Below, piece after piece: positions 18,523 through 27,410 of a stretch of DNA of 64,000 nt. This stretch comes from Phycisphaeraceae bacterium (GTDB lineage: Bacteria; Planctomycetota; Phycisphaerae; Phycisphaerales; UBA1924): positions 1-64,000 of the forward strand of contig JAHBXE010000013.1 in assembly GCA_019636625.1 (NCBI GenBank). The letters are read 5' to 3'. Both the position numbers and the translations under genes were made by a program. Below the pieces are notes generated by a model, which had not been told where the DNA came from, did not search any database, and was given only the letters and a program-made list of their open reading frames with translations. Within the stretch, counting starts at the first letter, position 1; each line of letters opens with the position of its first letter.

Positions 18523-18674
18523 GCTGGACTCCCGATTCACTGGTAGGGGCCGATCGTAGGTCGGGGCACGGCCCTTGCAGCGGGCGTGGGCCGTGGGAGT
18601 CGTGCGGACTGTGGCGGTCGCGCCGGGAGCAACGCCGCCACCCCCGAGGGGCGTGTTCCGGGGCGATACGTCGG

Positions 18675-20420
18675 CTACCGAGACGCGGCGAGCTGCTGAT
18701 AGATGCTCAAGAGCATCGACTGGAACCGCTTGCCGAAAGTGACATGGTCGCAGATGGGACTGGCGGAGAATCGTTGCCGCACATCGGCGCGGCTTGGGCG
18801 GGTGTTCGCGAGGGAGACCGCGATGGAGACGTACTGATCCGGCGACTGGGCGACCAGGTGGCCCAGCCCGGCGCCATTGAGGAGCGAAGACCCGACTCGT
18901 GAAACGTGAGACTGTCCCGTGAGGGCCACCACTGGGACTCCCATGAACAGTGCTTCGCATGTCGTGGTTGTGCCGTTGTAGGGGAAGGTGTCGAGCGCGA
19001 TGTCCACCTCGTCGTACAAGCGGAGGTGCTCGGCTCGCGAAGCCGTTGGCGGAAGGACACGGAGGCGATCGGCGGGAATGCCCGCATCGGTCAGGCGCCG
19101 TGTGAGTTCCTCACGGGTTTCGGGGTGACGAAGGCCCGTCGCCTTGAGCACGAGGCGCGAGGGTGGCGTTTCGTGCATGATGCGGCTCCACACTTCGATA
19201 ACGGCATCGTTGATTTTGGGCAAGTGGTTGAACGAAGCGAAGGTGAGGGGGCGATCCGGCTGGTGGCAAGCGGACTGGGCCGTGGACAAGGCCGGAGCGT
19301 CGTCCGGGGGCCTGTAACACAGAAAGCAGGGATCGAAGCGAATGAGGCGCTCTGTCGCCAAGTGTTCAGCGCCGGGCGGGTCGGTGATGGAATCAACGAT
19401 GCGGCCGTCGATGGCCGCGATGCCCGTGGTGTTGGGGTAGCCGGCGTAGGTGAGTTGGATGGGTGCGGGTTTGAGGTGCATGAGCTGGAGGCGGTGCTGG
19501 GTGCTCATGCCGCAGAGATCCATGAGCATGTCGAGGCGGTCGGTGCGGACGATGGCGTCGAGCTTTGGGAGGGGTTCCCACGCGATGCGTCGGACGGTGT
19601 GTGGCGTGGTCAGCCACGGGGGAGAAACATCCTTCTCGGATGATGTGTAGTAGATGAAAAGTTCGAACTGGCCGGGATCGAGTCGCTCCAGCCATGGGCG
19701 TGCGAAGTACGCGACGGAGTGGCGGATCAAGTCGGGGATGATGAGGCCGAGTCGGATGGGTCGATCGGGTGCGCCGCGGTCGACTGTCGGAGGGCGTGAT
19801 GGCGGCAGGGCCGCGGCAAGAGATTGGCCGAAGCGTCGATGCGCCTCGAATACGGCCTCGGCGTTCGGCTTGTACGCGTAGTTCATGGCCGCGGCGAGAT
19901 TGCCGGCGATGAGGGGGTTGCCCGGGTTGACGGTTGCGAGTGTTTCCAGAAGCTCGACCGCTTCATCCGCCCGAGCGAGATTCTGGAGCGAATCGGCGAG
20001 GTCGAGCGAGAGCGGTACGTTGTTCGGTTGGGATTGCAGGGCCTTGCGGCACAGATCGCGGGCTTCGGAGAATCGCTGCGTGGAGTTGAGGGCGAAGGCC
20101 AGGGCGTGGGCCGCGGCGGGGCTGGTGGGGTCGAGGTCGGCGGCCCGGCGCAGGGCGGAAAGGGCATCATCCTCACGGCGCAGGTGCAGGAGCGTGGTGC
20201 CGAGGTTGATCCAGGTATTGGGGCTGCGGGGTGCGGCCTCGGTGGCGCGCTGGGCGTAGTGGAGGGACTGTTCCTGCTTGCCGAGCCGCGCCAGCACGAG
20301 GCCCATGAGGTGCAGGGCGTCGGGATCGCGGGGCGAGGCGCGCAGGTGACGGAGGAGGAGAGATTCCGCCTGCGCGAACTCGGCGGTGGCGACAAGCTGT
20401 TGGGCGCGGGCGAAGGACAT
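18675..20420 (-). CDS. TPR protein with O-GlcNAc transferase (OGT/SPINDLY) domain
   Basis: At 581 aa it has about five TPR units (residues 1-190) followed by a glycosyltransferase family 41 domain. Recognisable OGT blocks are IIPDLIRHSVAYF (catalytic-site His), PAPIQLTYAGYPNTTG, FASFNHLPKINDAVIEVWSR (UDP-binding Lys region), RVLPPTASRAEHLRLYDEVD and ALDTFPYNGTTTTCEALFMG with GVPVV. Family members put GlcNAc or other sugars on Ser/Thr of cytosolic proteins. The bacterial substrate here is unknown. It has no signal peptide. AbgT lies 44 bp upstream on the same strand. Confidence 0.88.
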   Translation of the reverse strand: MSFARAQQLVATAEFAQAESLLLRHLRASPRDPDALHLMGLVLARLGKQEQSLHYAQRATEAAPRSPNTWINLGTTLLHLRREDDALSALRRAADLDPTSPAAAHALAFALNSTQRFSEARDLCRKALQSQPNNVPLSLDLADSLQNLARADEAVELLETLATVNPGNPLIAGNLAAAMNYAYKPNAEAVFEAHRRFGQSLAAALPPSRPPTVDRGAPDRPIRLGLIIPDLIRHSVAYFARPWLERLDPGQFELFIYYTSSEKDVSPPWLTTPHTVRRIAWEPLPKLDAIVRTDRLDMLMDLCGMSTQHRLQLMHLKPAPIQLTYAGYPNTTGIAAIDGRIVDSITDPPGAEHLATERLIRFDPCFLCYRPPDDAPALSTAQSACHQPDRPLTFASFNHLPKINDAVIEVWSRIMHETPPSRLVLKATGLRHPETREELTRRLTDAGIPADRLRVLPPTASRAEHLRLYDEVDIALDTFPYNGTTTTCEALFMGVPVVALTGQSHVSRVGSSLLNGAGLGHLVAQSPDQYVSIAVSLANTRPSRADVRQRFSASPICDHVTFGKRFQSMLLSIYQQLAASR

Positions 20421-20464
20421 GGAGGTGTATTTGTATCAGGAGCGAGCGCCCGCTGATCCGATGG

Positions 20465-22306
20465 CTACTCGGAGGGCGAGTACGTGAGTGGCGAGCCCGG
20501 TCCAAGGTCGATCCCGAGAACGTACCAGAGCAGAAGGAAAGCCGTCCACGCCACGCCGAGGACGACGGAATAGGGAAGCATGAGCGAGATTTGCGTCCCG
20601 AGTCCGGCGGCAGGTTTGTACTTCTGGAGGACGGCGAGGATGATGAGCAGGTAGCTGTTGAGCGGGGTGATGATGTTCACCACGCTGTCGCCGATGCGGT
20701 AGGCGGCGGTGGTGAGTTCGGGGCTGATGCCGACCATCATGAACATGGGGATGAAAATGGGGGCGAGGATGGCGAACTTGCTGAGCATGCCGCTGATGGC
20801 GAAGTCGCCGCAGATGACGAGGAGGACGAAGAGGACGATGAGGAGGGGGATGGGGAGTTCGGCGTTGACGAGGGCGGAGCCGCCGGCGTACGCGAGCATG
20901 CGGTCGAGTTTCGTGTACTCGAAGTAGTTCACGAACTGGCCAAGGAAGAACATGATGCCCAGGACGGGCACGATGCCTCGGATGCCGTGGTAGAACGCCT
21001 GGATGAAGTCCTGCTGGTTTCGGATGGCGCCTGTCACGATGCCGAAGGCGATGCCGGGGAGGATGGAGGCGAAGAAGATGAGGGGCACGATGACCTGCGA
21101 CCATCGGTGTTCTGGTCGTTCGACGAGGGACGGCTTGCCGGTGGTGGCGACGATGAGGGGCTCCTTCACCAGCGTGCGCTCGGGGGTCACACCCTTGTCG
21201 TGTGCGAGCTTGATGTCCTCGTAGACCTCGACGCTCTGGCGGGCGAGGACCTGGCCGTTGGCGAGTGTGGGCAGGCCGCGCCCGTTGAGGGGCATGCCCG
21301 GAACGAGGATCATGACGGCGAAGGCGGCGACGACGGCGACATGGGTCAACCCCGCGGCCAGCAGTCCTCGCTTCTCCGCCGGGGACAACGCGAGTTCCGA
21401 GAGGGACTTGCTCTCGATCTGGACGTCGCCGGGCTTGCCGATTTCGCGGAGAAGCCGGGGTTCGATGATGCGGTCCGTGACGAACCAGCCCGCGAGGGTA
21501 ACAACGATGGCGGAGCCCATCTTGAAGTAGAGGTTGTGGGTGATGAGGACGGTGTGGTACTTGGCATCGATGATGTGCGCGGCCTGCGAGGCTGTTCCGG
21601 CGAGGAAGCCGTCACCGCCGGTCGGGAAGAAGCCGCCGCCAAAGCCGCCCGACACGCCGCAGAACGCCGCGGCAAGACCGGCGATGGGGTGGCGACCGAC
21701 GGCGAGGTACAGCGCGGCGGCCAGAGGCGGAAGAATGACGTACCCCGCATCGCTGGCAACGGAAGAGTTGGCGCCGATGAAGACGACCATGGGCGTCAGG
21801 AACCGCTTGGGGGTAGCCATGGCGAGCAGGCGCATGAAGGCGCCGAAGAGGCCGACTTTCTCGGCGACGCCGATGCCGAGCATGGCGACGAAGATAAGGC
21901 CGAGGGCGGGGAGTGTGGTGAAGTTGCGCAGCATGGAGCTGAGCATCCAGTAGACGCCGTCGGCGGTGAGCAGGCTGCGGGGCTGGATGGGATCGCCCGT
22001 GGGTTCGAGTTTGGTCTCGGGCCGGCCGTTGGGCTTGAGTTTGTTGACCAGTTTGGGTGAGCCGTCCTCGTTGAAGATGGGCTGGTTCTGCGGATCGACG
22101 GCCTGAACCTTCACCGCCTGAAGGCGGACGGGCTGCACCCGCCAGCCGAGGGAGACGCCAATGGCAGACACGACGACGACGATCGCCGCGAGTATGGCGA
22201 AGATCAGCGCGGGTTCGGGGAGTTTGTTGCCGAGCCACTCGACGAAGTCGAGGATGGTCTTTCGGCGGGGGGGCGTGGGGGCCGCGGCGGGGGTTGCGTC
22301 GGACAC
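20465..22306 (-). CDS. AbgT-family transporter
   Basis: A 613-aa membrane protein with about 12 segments. Family signatures are FVEWLGNKLPEPALIFAIL at the start, GIGVAEKVGLFGAFMRLL, FIGANSSVASDAGYVILPPL and the late GDFAISGMLSKFAILAPIFI. AbgT proteins move p-aminobenzoyl-glutamate or export antibiotics such as sulfonamides. Two soluble insertions are long: a periplasmic loop after the first segment (about residues 55-115, with LKPNGRPETKLEPTGDP) and another mid-protein (about 335-405). These exceed the E. coli AbgT length of about 510 aa. Substrate not deducible. Confidence 0.88.
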   Translation of the reverse strand: MSDATPAAAPTPPRRKTILDFVEWLGNKLPEPALIFAILAAIVVVVSAIGVSLGWRVQPVRLQAVKVQAVDPQNQPIFNEDGSPKLVNKLKPNGRPETKLEPTGDPIQPRSLLTADGVYWMLSSMLRNFTTLPALGLIFVAMLGIGVAEKVGLFGAFMRLLAMATPKRFLTPMVVFIGANSSVASDAGYVILPPLAAALYLAVGRHPIAGLAAAFCGVSGGFGGGFFPTGGDGFLAGTASQAAHIIDAKYHTVLITHNLYFKMGSAIVVTLAGWFVTDRIIEPRLLREIGKPGDVQIESKSLSELALSPAEKRGLLAAGLTHVAVVAAFAVMILVPGMPLNGRGLPTLANGQVLARQSVEVYEDIKLAHDKGVTPERTLVKEPLIVATTGKPSLVERPEHRWSQVIVPLIFFASILPGIAFGIVTGAIRNQQDFIQAFYHGIRGIVPVLGIMFFLGQFVNYFEYTKLDRMLAYAGGSALVNAELPIPLLIVLFVLLVICGDFAISGMLSKFAILAPIFIPMFMMVGISPELTTAAYRIGDSVVNIITPLNSYLLIILAVLQKYKPAAGLGTQISLMLPYSVVLGVAWTAFLLLWYVLGIDLGPGSPLTYSPSE

Positions 22307-22536
22307 GGATGGGCCTCCGGGGCGGTCAGGGGCGTAGAGAGTATCAAGGTGGGTCGGAGAGTGGGCGGAGGCGGGTGAGCCGATGGATCAGCGATTGGGG
22401 GGCCCGCGCGGTTGAGCGGATTGGTGGCTGGCGGGCCTGATGCGGCAGTCCGGGCAACGGCCGCGATCAAGGCATCAAGGCGGGGATGCATGCCGAGAGC
22501 ACGGCGGGCGGGCCGAAGGTCGCCGCGAGTTGTGGG

Positions 22537-23112
22537 TCACTTCGCCTGCTTCCCCAGCACCTTGGCGATGTCAAAGTCGATGAAGTCGGCGTGGTGGAAG
22601 ATCCAGGATTCGATGGTTCGTTCGACCTTGTCGCCTTCGTGGCTGTGGGTGGCGACGATGTGCATGACCTGGGGCGGGATGCCGTGCTTGTAGCAGATGG
22701 CGACACCGCTGAAGGGGTGGCGGAGCATGTCGCCGTAGAAGCCTTTGATGACCTTGCCGGTGGGGTCCTTGTCGAACTCGAGCATCTTGCCGACGTCGGC
22801 GAGCAGGGAGCCGGCGATGAGGTGGTCAAGGTTGATGGGGATGCGGGAGCCGAAGACTTCGTTCAGGACCTTGCTGATCGCGATGCACTGCTTGCAGCAG
22901 GAGTTGAGGTGCTCGACGAAGCGGAGGTCGATCTTGCCGGCCAGAAGCGTGAAGGGGATGGCGCGGATTTCGTCGAAGGTCCAGCCCTTGCCGCCGCAGC
23001 CCGAGGTGAGGGCCTCGTTCCAGACGGCGGCGACCTTGTCGCGCAGGGTGGCGTCCTGGATGTCCATGAGATTTGGGAAGAGTTGGGCGATGTCCTTGGT
23101 CGAGTAGGCCAT
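22537..23112 (-). CDS. HD-domain protein with altered HD motif
   Basis: A 191-aa protein with HD-superfamily layout. The first His is in FVEHLNSCCKQC, the expected HD doublet in HLIAGSLLADVGKMLEF, and further His residues in LRHPFSGVAI and IVATHSHEGD. In the doublet the His is Ala (LLADVGK against LLHDIGK), so one metal ligand is missing while the Asp remains. Hydrolysis may be weakened or depend on a different metal set. The N-terminus is helical. No partner domain and no obvious operon neighbour. The next small gene on the same strand starts about 150 bp upstream. Confidence 0.65.
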   Translation of the reverse strand: MAYSTKDIAQLFPNLMDIQDATLRDKVAAVWNEALTSGCGGKGWTFDEIRAIPFTLLAGKIDLRFVEHLNSCCKQCIAISKVLNEVFGSRIPINLDHLIAGSLLADVGKMLEFDKDPTGKVIKGFYGDMLRHPFSGVAICYKHGIPPQVMHIVATHSHEGDKVERTIESWIFHHADFIDFDIAKVLGKQAK

Positions 23113-23136
23113 GGTCAGAGCATACCCGACAGGGCA

Positions 23137-23259
23137 TCACGGCGTTCCCTTTCCAATCAGGCCCATGGCGCCGATGCCGAAGACGGCAAGCCAGGCAATG
23201 CCTTTGAGGGTGAAGAACACCAGCCCAGCGAATCCGAGGCGTTTGATGGCGCGAGACAT
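23137..23259 (-). CDS. Small single-span membrane protein (40 aa)
   Basis: MSRAIKRLGF at the N-terminus is basic and is followed by one hydrophobic helix (about residues 11-36) with a lysine, TLKGIAWLA, in its middle, ending GLIGKGTP. A very good ribosome-binding site (GGAAAGGA) stands 6-7 nt before ATG 23259. It is the third gene on the minus strand after the MddA-like gene (137 bp gap). It is unrecognised, but it resembles small hydrophobic proteins with positive-inside topology. The strong RBS makes translation likely. Confidence 0.6.
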   Translation of the reverse strand: MSRAIKRLGFAGLVFFTLKGIAWLAVFGIGAMGLIGKGTP

Positions 23260-23396
23260 GCCGGTTCCTTTCCGAGAGGATGAGAGTTGTGTACAGCAGG
23301 ATGCCGAGGGTGGGGGTGGCAGGGAGCACGGAGGGAGGCGAGGGGCCTCCGCGACAGCGACTCCCTGCCACCGCCGCAACCTTCGTTTGCGAACAG

Positions 23397-24182
23397 TTAC
23401 TTCGATGCGTGCTTGGGGATGGGGATCAGGCCGCGGACGCGCCGCCGATAGTCGAGGTAGTTCTCCCCGTGCTCGGCGATCAGGTCGCGTTCCTCGAACC
23501 ACGTACCCATGAAGATGTAGCCCGTGACGAGCAGCGCGAACGCGAGGTGTCCGACCGTCATCACCGGCGTGGCCCAGAAGGCGATGAGGAAGCCGAGCAT
23601 GAGCGGGTGCCGAACGACCTTGTACAAACCGACGAGGCGGAATCCGACGGCGATGTACGGGCGATCGATCAAACGGAACCACGTCTGGCGCAGGCCGAAG
23701 AGGTCAAAGTGGCTCACCATGAACGAGGACAGGAACACAATCGCCCAGCCGGTGATGGAAAGGGCTGTGAGCAGGTAGAAGGATGCACCTTCGCCGACGT
23801 CCCAGATCACCTGCGGCAGGGGGCGCCATTGCCAGAAGGCCAGGCCCAGCGAAGCGCTGGCCGCGATGACAAACGTGCTGCGCTCGATGCTCGCGGGGAT
23901 GTACCGCGTGATCCATCGCTTGAAGGCCGGCCGGGCCATGACCGTGTGCTGAACAACGAACACGGCCAGCAACGCCGCGTTGATCAGGAGGGACGGCACG
24001 ATCGGTCCGGCGACGCCCGAGTCGATCGACTTAGGAACGATCCAGTTGCCGATGAAGCCGATGGCGTACAGGATCGTTGCGAAGAAGCAGGCGTACGCGA
24101 AGAGGCCGTACGCGAACGTGGCCAGTCGCGGGACAAGGGACGATCGCTTTGGTGTGGATGTGGACATGGAAACGGTGGTCAT
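23397..24182 (-). CDS. mddA: Methanethiol S-methyltransferase-like membrane protein (NnrU/MddA family)
   Basis: The 261-aa integral membrane protein has six or seven segments. The C-terminal block carries the family signature VGLYKVVRHPLMLGFLIAFW, followed by MTVGHLAFALLVTGYI and GTWFEERDLIAEHGENYLDYRRRV. This is the isoprenylcysteine-methyltransferase-like SAM site: RHP and EERDL. MddA makes dimethylsulfide from methanethiol and SAM, and close relatives in the NnrU group have other or unknown roles. It follows a 114-aa gene by 10 bp with an AAGGAG site, so the two are co-transcribed. Confidence 0.75.
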   Translation of the reverse strand: MTTVSMSTSTPKRSSLVPRLATFAYGLFAYACFFATILYAIGFIGNWIVPKSIDSGVAGPIVPSLLINAALLAVFVVQHTVMARPAFKRWITRYIPASIERSTFVIAASASLGLAFWQWRPLPQVIWDVGEGASFYLLTALSITGWAIVFLSSFMVSHFDLFGLRQTWFRLIDRPYIAVGFRLVGLYKVVRHPLMLGFLIAFWATPVMTVGHLAFALLVTGYIFMGTWFEERDLIAEHGENYLDYRRRVRGLIPIPKHASK

Positions 24183-24192
24183 GGGATCTCCT

Positions 24193-24537
24193 TCATCGTA
24201 ATGAGACAACGGTGAACCTGGACGCCAGGGCAAACGCCGCGGCGCGGATGAACGTTTGAAGTCGCGAGCTGAATCCCGGGCGGGCCGCCCCCGGTCGGCC
24301 GTCCGAGTCATCCCCCGGAAGGACCTTCATTTCAATCAGGGCATCCAGCGCCGATCGGTGATGAATGCCGATCCGCCCGGCAAGGCCGTGGTCCGCCGCG
24401 TGGGCCCGGCACCGGTCCACCTCGCCCCAGGCGTCGACGAAGACCTCGATATAACAGCCGGGATGGGCCGCCGCCAGCTCCAGAGCCGCCGCGTAGTCGT
24501 TTGCCCGGAGGATCTGTGTGTGTGGCTGTGCGTTCAT
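24193..24537 (-). CDS. Hypothetical protein upstream of mddA
   Basis: A 114-aa product starting at ATG 24537. The first 70 residues look like a small alpha/beta domain (ALELAAAHPGCYIEVFVDAW, LAGRIGIHHRSALDALIEMK). The tail is basic and hydrophobic (LQTFIRAAAFALASRFTVV) and could be amphipathic. Not recognised. It is first in the minus-strand unit with the MddA-like gene and faces the TetR regulator across a 316-bp region. Confidence 0.5.
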   Translation of the reverse strand: MNAQPHTQILRANDYAAALELAAAHPGCYIEVFVDAWGEVDRCRAHAADHGLAGRIGIHHRSALDALIEMKVLPGDDSDGRPGAARPGFSSRLQTFIRAAAFALASRFTVVSLR

Positions 24538-24600
24538 GTTCAGGCTCGCTCCTGTGCGATGTGTTCGACACAATGATGCCGCGAGCGGCGTGCTCCGCAG

Positions 24601-24638
24601 TTGACTCGGAGTACACTTTGGGGTGACTCGAGGTACAC
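24601..24638. promoter_or_regulatory. Paired direct repeat, candidate operator
   Basis: Two direct repeats, TTGACTCGGAGTACACT at 24601 and GTGACTCGAGGTACACC at 24623, are spaced 22 bp, two helical turns. They lie in the 316-bp gap between the TetR gene (24854) and the divergent 114-aa/mddA unit (24537), closer to the latter. The rest of the gap holds no gene I can see. This is a candidate site for the TetR protein or another regulator. Confidence 0.45.
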
Positions 24639-24853
24639 CCCTCTGCGACCCTTGGCATGGCCGCGTGGGGACGATGGCTGGGCCACCGTCGACGTTCCGC
24701 GGTGGTGGGGTCCCTCCGGGGAGAGGGATGCCCCGCCCCGTCAGGCGCAGGATGCGGGCTTGAAGGGTCAGAAACCTGTGGGCGGGCCGGCGTGGCTTTG
24801 GCTTTGGACTGAGAGGTGCGTGGGAGCGGGAGGAACGCGTATCTGGAGCAACC

Positions 24854-25423
24854 ATGCAGGTGTCGACGAAGGACAAGTTCATTCACGCCGCGAACCTGCT
24901 GTTCTACGAGAAGGGGTTCCACGCCACCGGGCTTGACGAGATCATCGATGCCGTGGGCGTCACCAAGACCACGTTCTACAAGCATTTTGAGAGCAAGGAC
25001 GAGCTGGCCATTGCCGTCCTGCACCGGCGCGATGCGATGGAACTGACGGAGTGGATGGGCCTTGTGGCGAAACGTGGCGGCGGAGATCCGAAGGCGGAAA
25101 TACTCGCGCTGTTTGACGAGGTGGAAGAGTGGCTGAGTGATCCGGGCTTTGCGGGCTGCATGTTCTTCAAGGCTGCATCGGAATACCCATCGCCCAACGA
25201 CCCTGTCCATCAGGCAGCGATGAGGCACGGCCAGAACCTGTTTCGTGAGCTTGAGAAGCGGGCGGCCATGGCGGGAGCGCTGGATGCCCGGGGGCTGGCG
25301 GCGCAGTTGATGCTGCTCCTGACCGGTGCGGTCCTGGCTCGGCATGAGACAGGCATGCCGGATCAGGCGAGGAGCGCCCGGGCCGCGGCGGGGGTTCTGG
25401 TCGAAGCCCAGACGGCGAGGTAG
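24854..25423 (+). CDS. TetR-family transcriptional regulator
   Basis: The 189-aa protein has the N-terminal TetR helix-turn-helix: FIHAANLLFYEKGFHATGLD, EIIDAVGVTKTTFYKHFESK, DELAIAVL (residues 7-56). The ligand-binding domain that follows contains FDEVEEWLSDPGFAGCMFFK, typical of the AcrR/TetR_C subgroup that often controls detoxification genes. It is divergent from the 114-aa/mddA unit, its likely target, and a paired direct repeat sits between them. The following gene, a PEP-CTERM protein, starts 72 bp downstream with its own good ribosome-binding site. Confidence 0.9.
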   Translation: MQVSTKDKFIHAANLLFYEKGFHATGLDEIIDAVGVTKTTFYKHFESKDELAIAVLHRRDAMELTEWMGLVAKRGGGDPKAEILALFDEVEEWLSDPGFAGCMFFKAASEYPSPNDPVHQAAMRHGQNLFRELEKRAAMAGALDARGLAAQLMLLLTGAVLARHETGMPDQARSARAAAGVLVEAQTAR

Positions 25424-25495
25424 TCGGAGTCGGTGCAAGAAACGACTCCATCGGACGCAATCCGACGGCAGGGCATCTGTCTCGGAGGTCGTTCC

Positions 25496-26365
25496 ATGCG
25501 ATCGGTGTATTACGTTCTGGCTTGTTTGGGTGGACTGGCGTTTCCCGCCGCGGCACAGCTCACCTTGCTTCCCGCGGGCCCGCAACTGGGCGTGCACGCG
25601 GGCAACCTGGTGACCAACGGGAGCTTTGAAGTGGGCGGCCCGGCGCCGGGCATCCTGCACTGGGCGACGGGAACCACGTTGACGCCATTTGGCGTTCCGC
25701 CGGGATGGAGTTCCAGCGGTTCCCCGCTGACGTACGCCAACTGGGGCGGCTCCGCCGCGAGCGGGCCTTCCTCTGTGGCGACCTCGGTTCCACTGCCGGA
25801 CGGTCAGAACGGCATGTACTTCGGCAACGGAGCGCCGAACTCGGTCAGTCAGCCGCCGACGTTCAATCCATCGAGAGAGGTCACGTTTCCGCAGACGCCG
25901 ACGTTTTCGATGGCGTTCGGGCAGCCGTGCGTGCTGTGGCAGACAATTCCCACGCACCTCAACCCGGCGCCGTCATACTTGCTCAGCTTCTGGGTGGCAG
26001 GGGAGGGATCGGGGCTGGGGCCGGGGCATCCACTCGCGGACGGGATCTTCGGCCTCCGCGTGACCAACACGCAGCCCGGTGATCCCATGCGGTACTTCGC
26101 GGTGCCCGTCGGGTCCAGCTCCGTGTACGGCGCGGCGATCCGCTACGAGTTCACATTCACGCCGATCAATCCGCTGGCGCCGGTCACGATCGAGTTTACC
26201 AACTGGGGCCACCTCGATCTCAACCCGCACGGGCGGGTTGATACCACGGAGATCGTGCTGGACGATGTGATCGTCAACGCGATTCCGGCGCCGGGCAGCG
26301 CTGCACTGCTGGCGGTCGGACTTGTTCCCGTTGCAACCAGGAGGCGGCGGGCACGAGAGGGATAA
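25496..26365 (+). CDS. PEP-CTERM-like exported protein
   Basis: A 289-aa protein with signal peptide (residues 1-20, cleavage after PAAAQ), a beta-rich body beginning NLVTNGSFEVGGPAPG, and a C-terminal sorting tail. The tail is IPAPGSAALLAVGLVPVATR followed by an RRRR cluster, that is, motif + hydrophobic helix + Arg. The motif is IPAPG rather than canonical PEP, as is common in Phycisphaerae. The body has jelly-roll character (LLSFWVAGEG, VTIEFTNWGHLDLN, VLDDVIVNAIP), like carbohydrate-binding DUF642-type modules. Such proteins are processed by exosortase, which is not encoded here. GGAGG precedes ATG 25496. Confidence 0.8.
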   Translation: MRSVYYVLACLGGLAFPAAAQLTLLPAGPQLGVHAGNLVTNGSFEVGGPAPGILHWATGTTLTPFGVPPGWSSSGSPLTYANWGGSAASGPSSVATSVPLPDGQNGMYFGNGAPNSVSQPPTFNPSREVTFPQTPTFSMAFGQPCVLWQTIPTHLNPAPSYLLSFWVAGEGSGLGPGHPLADGIFGLRVTNTQPGDPMRYFAVPVGSSSVYGAAIRYEFTFTPINPLAPVTIEFTNWGHLDLNPHGRVDTTEIVLDDVIVNAIPAPGSAALLAVGLVPVATRRRRAREG

Positions 26366-26392
26366 ACAGGAGCTCGAAACCGACGGGCCGGT

Positions 26393-27160
26393 TCAATCCG
26401 CCCGGACGACGGTGCCGATGGCCTCGCCCTGGATCGCCTTGCGGATGTTCCCCAGCTTCTTGAAGTCGAACACCAGCAACGGAATGGCGTTCTCGCGGCA
26501 CATGGTCAGCGCCGTCATGTCCATGATCTTGAGGTTCTTGGAGATAGCTTCGCCGAACGTGAGCGATTCGTAACGTTTCGCGCTCGGGTCCTTCTTCGGG
26601 TCCGCCGTGTAGACGCCGTCCACCTTGGTCGCCTTCATCAGGATGTCGCACTCGAGCTCGGTCGCTCGGAGCGCTGCACAGGTGTCCGTGGTGAAGAACG
26701 GGTTGCCCGTACCCGCGGCGAGGATGACCACGCGACCCTTCTGCAAGTGGCGGATAGCACGCCCGCGGATGAAAGGCTCGGCCACGGCCCGGATCTCGAT
26801 GGCGGATTGCACGCGGCTGTCCACGCCGAGAGAGTTGAGCTTCTCCTTGAGCGCCAGGGCGTTGATGACTGTGCCGAGCATGCCCATGTAGTCGGCCGTC
26901 GCCCGGTGGATGTGCCCCGCCTCGGCGAGCTGGCTGCCCCGGATGATGTTGCCCCCGCCGACGACCACGGCCAACTGCGCCCCGGCTTCCGCGGCAGACT
27001 TCACCTCACCGGCAATGACTTCCAGCTCCGGCGGGTCAACCCCGAACCCTCCCGGGGCACAGAATGCCTCTCCGGAGAGCTTGAGCAAGACTCGGTTGTA
27101 CGGGCGGGATCCGCGGGGCTTGGAGGTCTTGGGGGCGGACTTCGGGGGGGTGGTGGGCAT
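26393..27160 (-). CDS. pyrH: Uridylate kinase
   Basis: A 255-aa amino-acid-kinase-fold enzyme phosphorylating UMP to UDP. Motifs are VLLKLSGEAFC (phosphate-binding Lys/Gly), LAVVVGGGNIIRGS, DYMGMLGTVINALAL, AAGTGNPFFTTDTCAALRA and LMKATKVDGVYTADPKKDP. All are diagnostic for bacterial PyrH. The first 20 residues are a Pro/Lys-rich extension not usual for the family, and the conserved core begins at NRVLLKLSG. ATG 27160 was chosen, and a start inside the extension cannot be excluded. The usual tsf or frr neighbours are absent. Confidence 0.95.
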   Translation of the reverse strand: MPTTPPKSAPKTSKPRGSRPYNRVLLKLSGEAFCAPGGFGVDPPELEVIAGEVKSAAEAGAQLAVVVGGGNIIRGSQLAEAGHIHRATADYMGMLGTVINALALKEKLNSLGVDSRVQSAIEIRAVAEPFIRGRAIRHLQKGRVVILAAGTGNPFFTTDTCAALRATELECDILMKATKVDGVYTADPKKDPSAKRYESLTFGEAISKNLKIMDMTALTMCRENAIPLLVFDFKKLGNIRKAIQGEAIGTVVRAD

Positions 27161-27410
27161 GGGGAGGCGGGTCTCTGGGTCGGGCGATTGTGACAACAGG
27201 GTAGGAAACCGTCAACCGGCGGAGGCGTCTGACGGTATAAGAAAGCAGTCAGGAGGCGTTTCCCGAGTGCAGCGGCCGAGGGGCGAACGGATGTAGGTAG
27301 CGGGCGGCATCGCCCGTTGCACGGCTCGCGGGCGGCAAAGAGCGACGCTGGGCAAGGCTGCCAGGAGCATCCTCGCGTTTGCCAGAGGGCGAACAAGGCT
27401 GACCGATAGG

